Shown here piece by piece: positions 4,314 to 5,957 of a stretch of DNA of 5,957 nt. The stretch is from contig NZ_CAJLNI010000111.1 of the NCBI RefSeq assembly GCF_905207935.1, positions 1-5,957 on the forward strand, read 5' to 3'. A program made the translations under genes and the position numbers. The stretch comes from an uncultured Haemophilus sp. GTDB taxonomy: Bacteria > Pseudomonadota > Gammaproteobacteria > Enterobacterales > Pasteurellaceae. The first letter of the stretch is position 1. The number at the start of each line of letters is the position of its first letter. Below the pieces are notes generated by a model. It was not told where the DNA came from. It saw nothing but the letters and a program-made list of their open reading frames with translations, and searched no databases.

Positions 4314-5855
4314 ATGAAAAACCTACTCACCAATCCTCAACCCTCTCAATCGGATTACATTAACGCGATTGTTAAACTTGGCTCCAGAGTATATGAAGCC
4401 GCTACTGTAACCCCGCTACAAAAAATGGGAAAATTATCCGAGCGACTACATAATAATATTTGGATTAAGCGTGAAGACCGCCAACCAGTAAATAGCTTTA
4501 AGCTGCGTGGTGCTTATGCAATGATTTCTAGCCTTTCTGATGAACAAAAACAGGCAGGTGTCATTGCTGCTTCTGCGGGTAACCATGCTCAGGGTGTTGC
4601 TTTATCAGCAAAACAGCTTGGATTAAAAGCATTAATTGTTATGCCACAAAATACACCGAGTATTAAAGTGGATGCCGTTCGTGGTTTTGGTGGTGAAGTG
4701 TTGCTACACGGGACTAATTTTGATGAAGCCAAAGCTAAAGCCATTGAGCTTTCAAAATCTAAACATATGACATTTATCCCACCGTTTGATCATCCATTAG
4801 TCATTGCCGGTCAAGGCACATTGGCGATGGAAATGCTGCAACAAGTGGCTGATTTGGATTATGTCTTTGTGCAAGTCGGAGGCGGTGGTCTCGCCGCTGG
4901 TGTAGCCATTTTGCTCAAACAATTTATGCCGGAAATTAAAGTGATCTGCGTCGAGTCCAAAGATTCAGCCTGTTTGAATGCTGCTTTAGAAAAAGGTGAA
5001 CCTATCGATTTATCACATGTTGGCTTATTCGCTGATGGTGTAGCGGTAAAACGTATTGGTGATGAAACATTCCGTTTATGTCAAAAATATTTAGACGGTA
5101 TGGTACTAGTGGACAGTGATGAAGTTTGCGCCGCAATGAAAGATTTATTCGAAAACGTGCGTGCTGTCGCAGAACCATCTGGCGCCTTAGGATTAGCCGG
5201 TTTGAAGAAATACGTAAAACAAAACAATCTGGAAGACAAAAATATGGCTGCAATTTTATCCGGCGCCAACCTCAACTTCCATACATTGCGTTATGTTTCA
5301 GAACGTTGTGAAATTGGTGAAAACCGTGAAGCTTTATTGGCTGTAACCATGCCTGAACAACCAGGCAGTTTCTTAAAATTTGCTCATGTTATTGGTAATC
5401 GTGCAGTAACAGAATTCAGTTATCGTTATGCAGATAATCAAAAAGCCTGTATTTTCGTTGGTGTACGTACCGCTAATGAAGCTGAAAAAGCGGAAATTAT
5501 TGCTGATTTAACGAAAAACGGCTTTGATGTAGAAGATATGTCTGATGATGATATTGCGAAAACTCACGTGCGTTATTTAATGGGTGGACGAGTTTCCAAT
5601 CATCATGAAAGACTTTATAGCTTTGAATTTCCAGAACAAAAAGGCGCTTTACTTAAATTCTTAGAAATTTTAGGTAAACGTTGGAATATTTCATTATTCC
5701 ATTATCGTGCACATGGAGCTGATTACGGTAATATTCTTGCAGCTTTCCAATTAGGAGAAAAAGATAACGCAGAATTTGAACAAGCTTTAGCAGAACTCGG
5801 CTATGTTTATGAAGATGTGAGTGAAAGTAAAGCGTATCGATATTTCTTACGATAG
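4314..5855 (+). CDS. ilvA: threonine deaminase (threonine ammonia-lyase), biosynthetic
   Basis: This PLP enzyme converts threonine to 2-oxobutyrate and ammonia, the first committed step to isoleucine. In the family it is a tetramer inhibited by isoleucine and activated by valine. The 513 residues match the 514 of E. coli IlvA. The N-terminal catalytic domain (about 1-325) carries the PLP lysine K63 in NSFKLRGAYAM, SAGNHAQGVA (87-96), the phosphate-binding loop GGGGLAAG (189-196) and SGANLNFH (316-323). Two ACT-like regulatory domains follow, about 338-410 and 432-505, ending FLR. Both are present, so this is the allosteric biosynthetic form and not the short catabolic type. The ATG is the only sensible start, because an in-frame stop lies at 4299-4301 with no alternative start between. 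No Shine-Dalgarno precedes it. It is 84 bases after ilvD. Confidence 0.97.
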   Translation: MKNLLTNPQPSQSDYINAIVKLGSRVYEAATVTPLQKMGKLSERLHNNIWIKREDRQPVNSFKLRGAYAMISSLSDEQKQAGVIAASAGNHAQGVALSAKQLGLKALIVMPQNTPSIKVDAVRGFGGEVLLHGTNFDEAKAKAIELSKSKHMTFIPPFDHPLVIAGQGTLAMEMLQQVADLDYVFVQVGGGGLAAGVAILLKQFMPEIKVICVESKDSACLNAALEKGEPIDLSHVGLFADGVAVKRIGDETFRLCQKYLDGMVLVDSDEVCAAMKDLFENVRAVAEPSGALGLAGLKKYVKQNNLEDKNMAAILSGANLNFHTLRYVSERCEIGENREALLAVTMPEQPGSFLKFAHVIGNRAVTEFSYRYADNQKACIFVGVRTANEAEKAEIIADLTKNGFDVEDMSDDDIAKTHVRYLMGGRVSNHHERLYSFEFPEQKGALLKFLEILGKRWNISLFHYRAHGADYGNILAAFQLGEKDNAEFEQALAELGYVYEDVSESKAYRYFLR

Positions 5856-5861
5856 AAAAAC

Positions 5862-5893
5862 AAAAAGAGCGGTCAAAACAACCGCTCTTTTTT
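5862..5893. terminator. bidirectional intrinsic terminator after ilvA
   Basis: AAAAAGAGCGGT (5862-5873) pairs with ACCGCTCTTTTT (5881-5892) around a seven-base loop: 12 perfect pairs and a T-run, six bases after the ilvA stop. On the minus strand the complementary arm also ends in T's, so it can stop the convergent gene that ends at 5906. Each arm contains AAGAGCGGT, one base away from the uptake core. Confidence 0.93.
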
Positions 5894-5905
5894 ATTATCA
5901 TTAAC

Positions 5906-5957
5906 TTATCGTTTTGATTTAACGAGTTTTTCAGTAAGTTCGTAAGCACGAAGTTTC
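5906..5957 (-). CDS. C-terminal end of an unidentified convergent gene (partial)
   Basis: On the minus strand an open frame enters at the right edge and ends in TAA at 5908-5906, giving the last 16 residues KLRAYELTEKLVKSKR. The basic, helical-looking tail, the stop 13 bases before the shared terminator, and the convergent layout argue for a real gene end. The piece is too short for me to assign a family. It does not resemble the DnaE C-terminus, which I considered because of my recollection of gene order in H. influenzae. Another minus frame is open here too, but it runs through the terminator into ilvA and is less credible. Confidence 0.5.
   Translation of the reverse strand, partial: KLRAYELTEKLVKSKR

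Noticed and set aside
5653..5949. 98-codon minus-strand ORF at the right end
   Set aside because: It runs through the terminator and antisense to the conserved C-terminus of ilvA. The short frame ending at 5906 fits the terminator position better.
1..5957. CRISPR array, tRNA/rRNA, prophage or defence genes
   Set aside because: There are no regularly spaced direct repeats, no tRNA-like cloverleaf or rRNA sequence, and every long frame is accounted for by ilvG, ilvD and ilvA.

Overview
The window is a branched-chain amino acid (isoleucine/valine) biosynthesis operon in the order ilvG-ilvM-ilvD-ilvA, all on the + strand. All four genes are intact, and a bidirectional terminator follows them. 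The last ~50 bases hold the end of an unidentified convergent gene. The organism is most likely a member of the Pasteurellaceae in the Haemophilus / Aggregatibacter / Pasteurella group. This rests on three exact copies of the 9-base Hin-type DNA uptake signal sequence (AAGTGCGGT, here always as its complement ACCGCACTT), AT-rich DNA with the matching codon use, and proteins that resemble enterobacterial IlvG, IlvM, IlvD and IlvA but diverge throughout.

Layout. 1-107: upstream region with a TTTTCGCGAAAA palindrome and a candidate -10 box, but no visible ilvL-type leader or attenuator. 108-1763: ilvG, catalytic subunit of acetohydroxyacid synthase II. 1765-1983: ilvM, its short ACT-domain regulatory subunit, one base after the ilvG stop. 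1984-2390: a 407-base gap where enterobacteria carry ilvE. It contains a compact palindromic, MITE-like element of about 207 bp with a perfect 38-bp inverted repeat. 2391-4229: ilvD, dihydroxyacid dehydratase. 4230-4313: short gap with a hairpin and an uptake sequence. 4314-5855: ilvA, biosynthetic threonine deaminase. 5862-5893: terminator. 5906-5957: C-terminal end of a minus-strand gene.

How the genes work together. IlvA converts threonine to 2-oxobutyrate. IlvG with IlvM condenses pyruvate with 2-oxobutyrate (isoleucine branch) or with a second pyruvate (valine/leucine branch). IlvD dehydrates the dihydroxy acids to the 2-oxo acids. The reductoisomerase (ilvC) and the transaminase (ilvE) are not here and must be encoded elsewhere.

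The enzymes themselves are ordinary, and I see no undescribed multi-gene system. The parts worth a second look are non-coding: the palindromic element in place of ilvE, its possible promoter and RNA structure, a related-looking hairpin after ilvD, the missing Shine-Dalgarno of ilvA, a 12-bp tandem repeat joined to an uptake sequence inside ilvG, and a terminator built from two near-uptake sequences.
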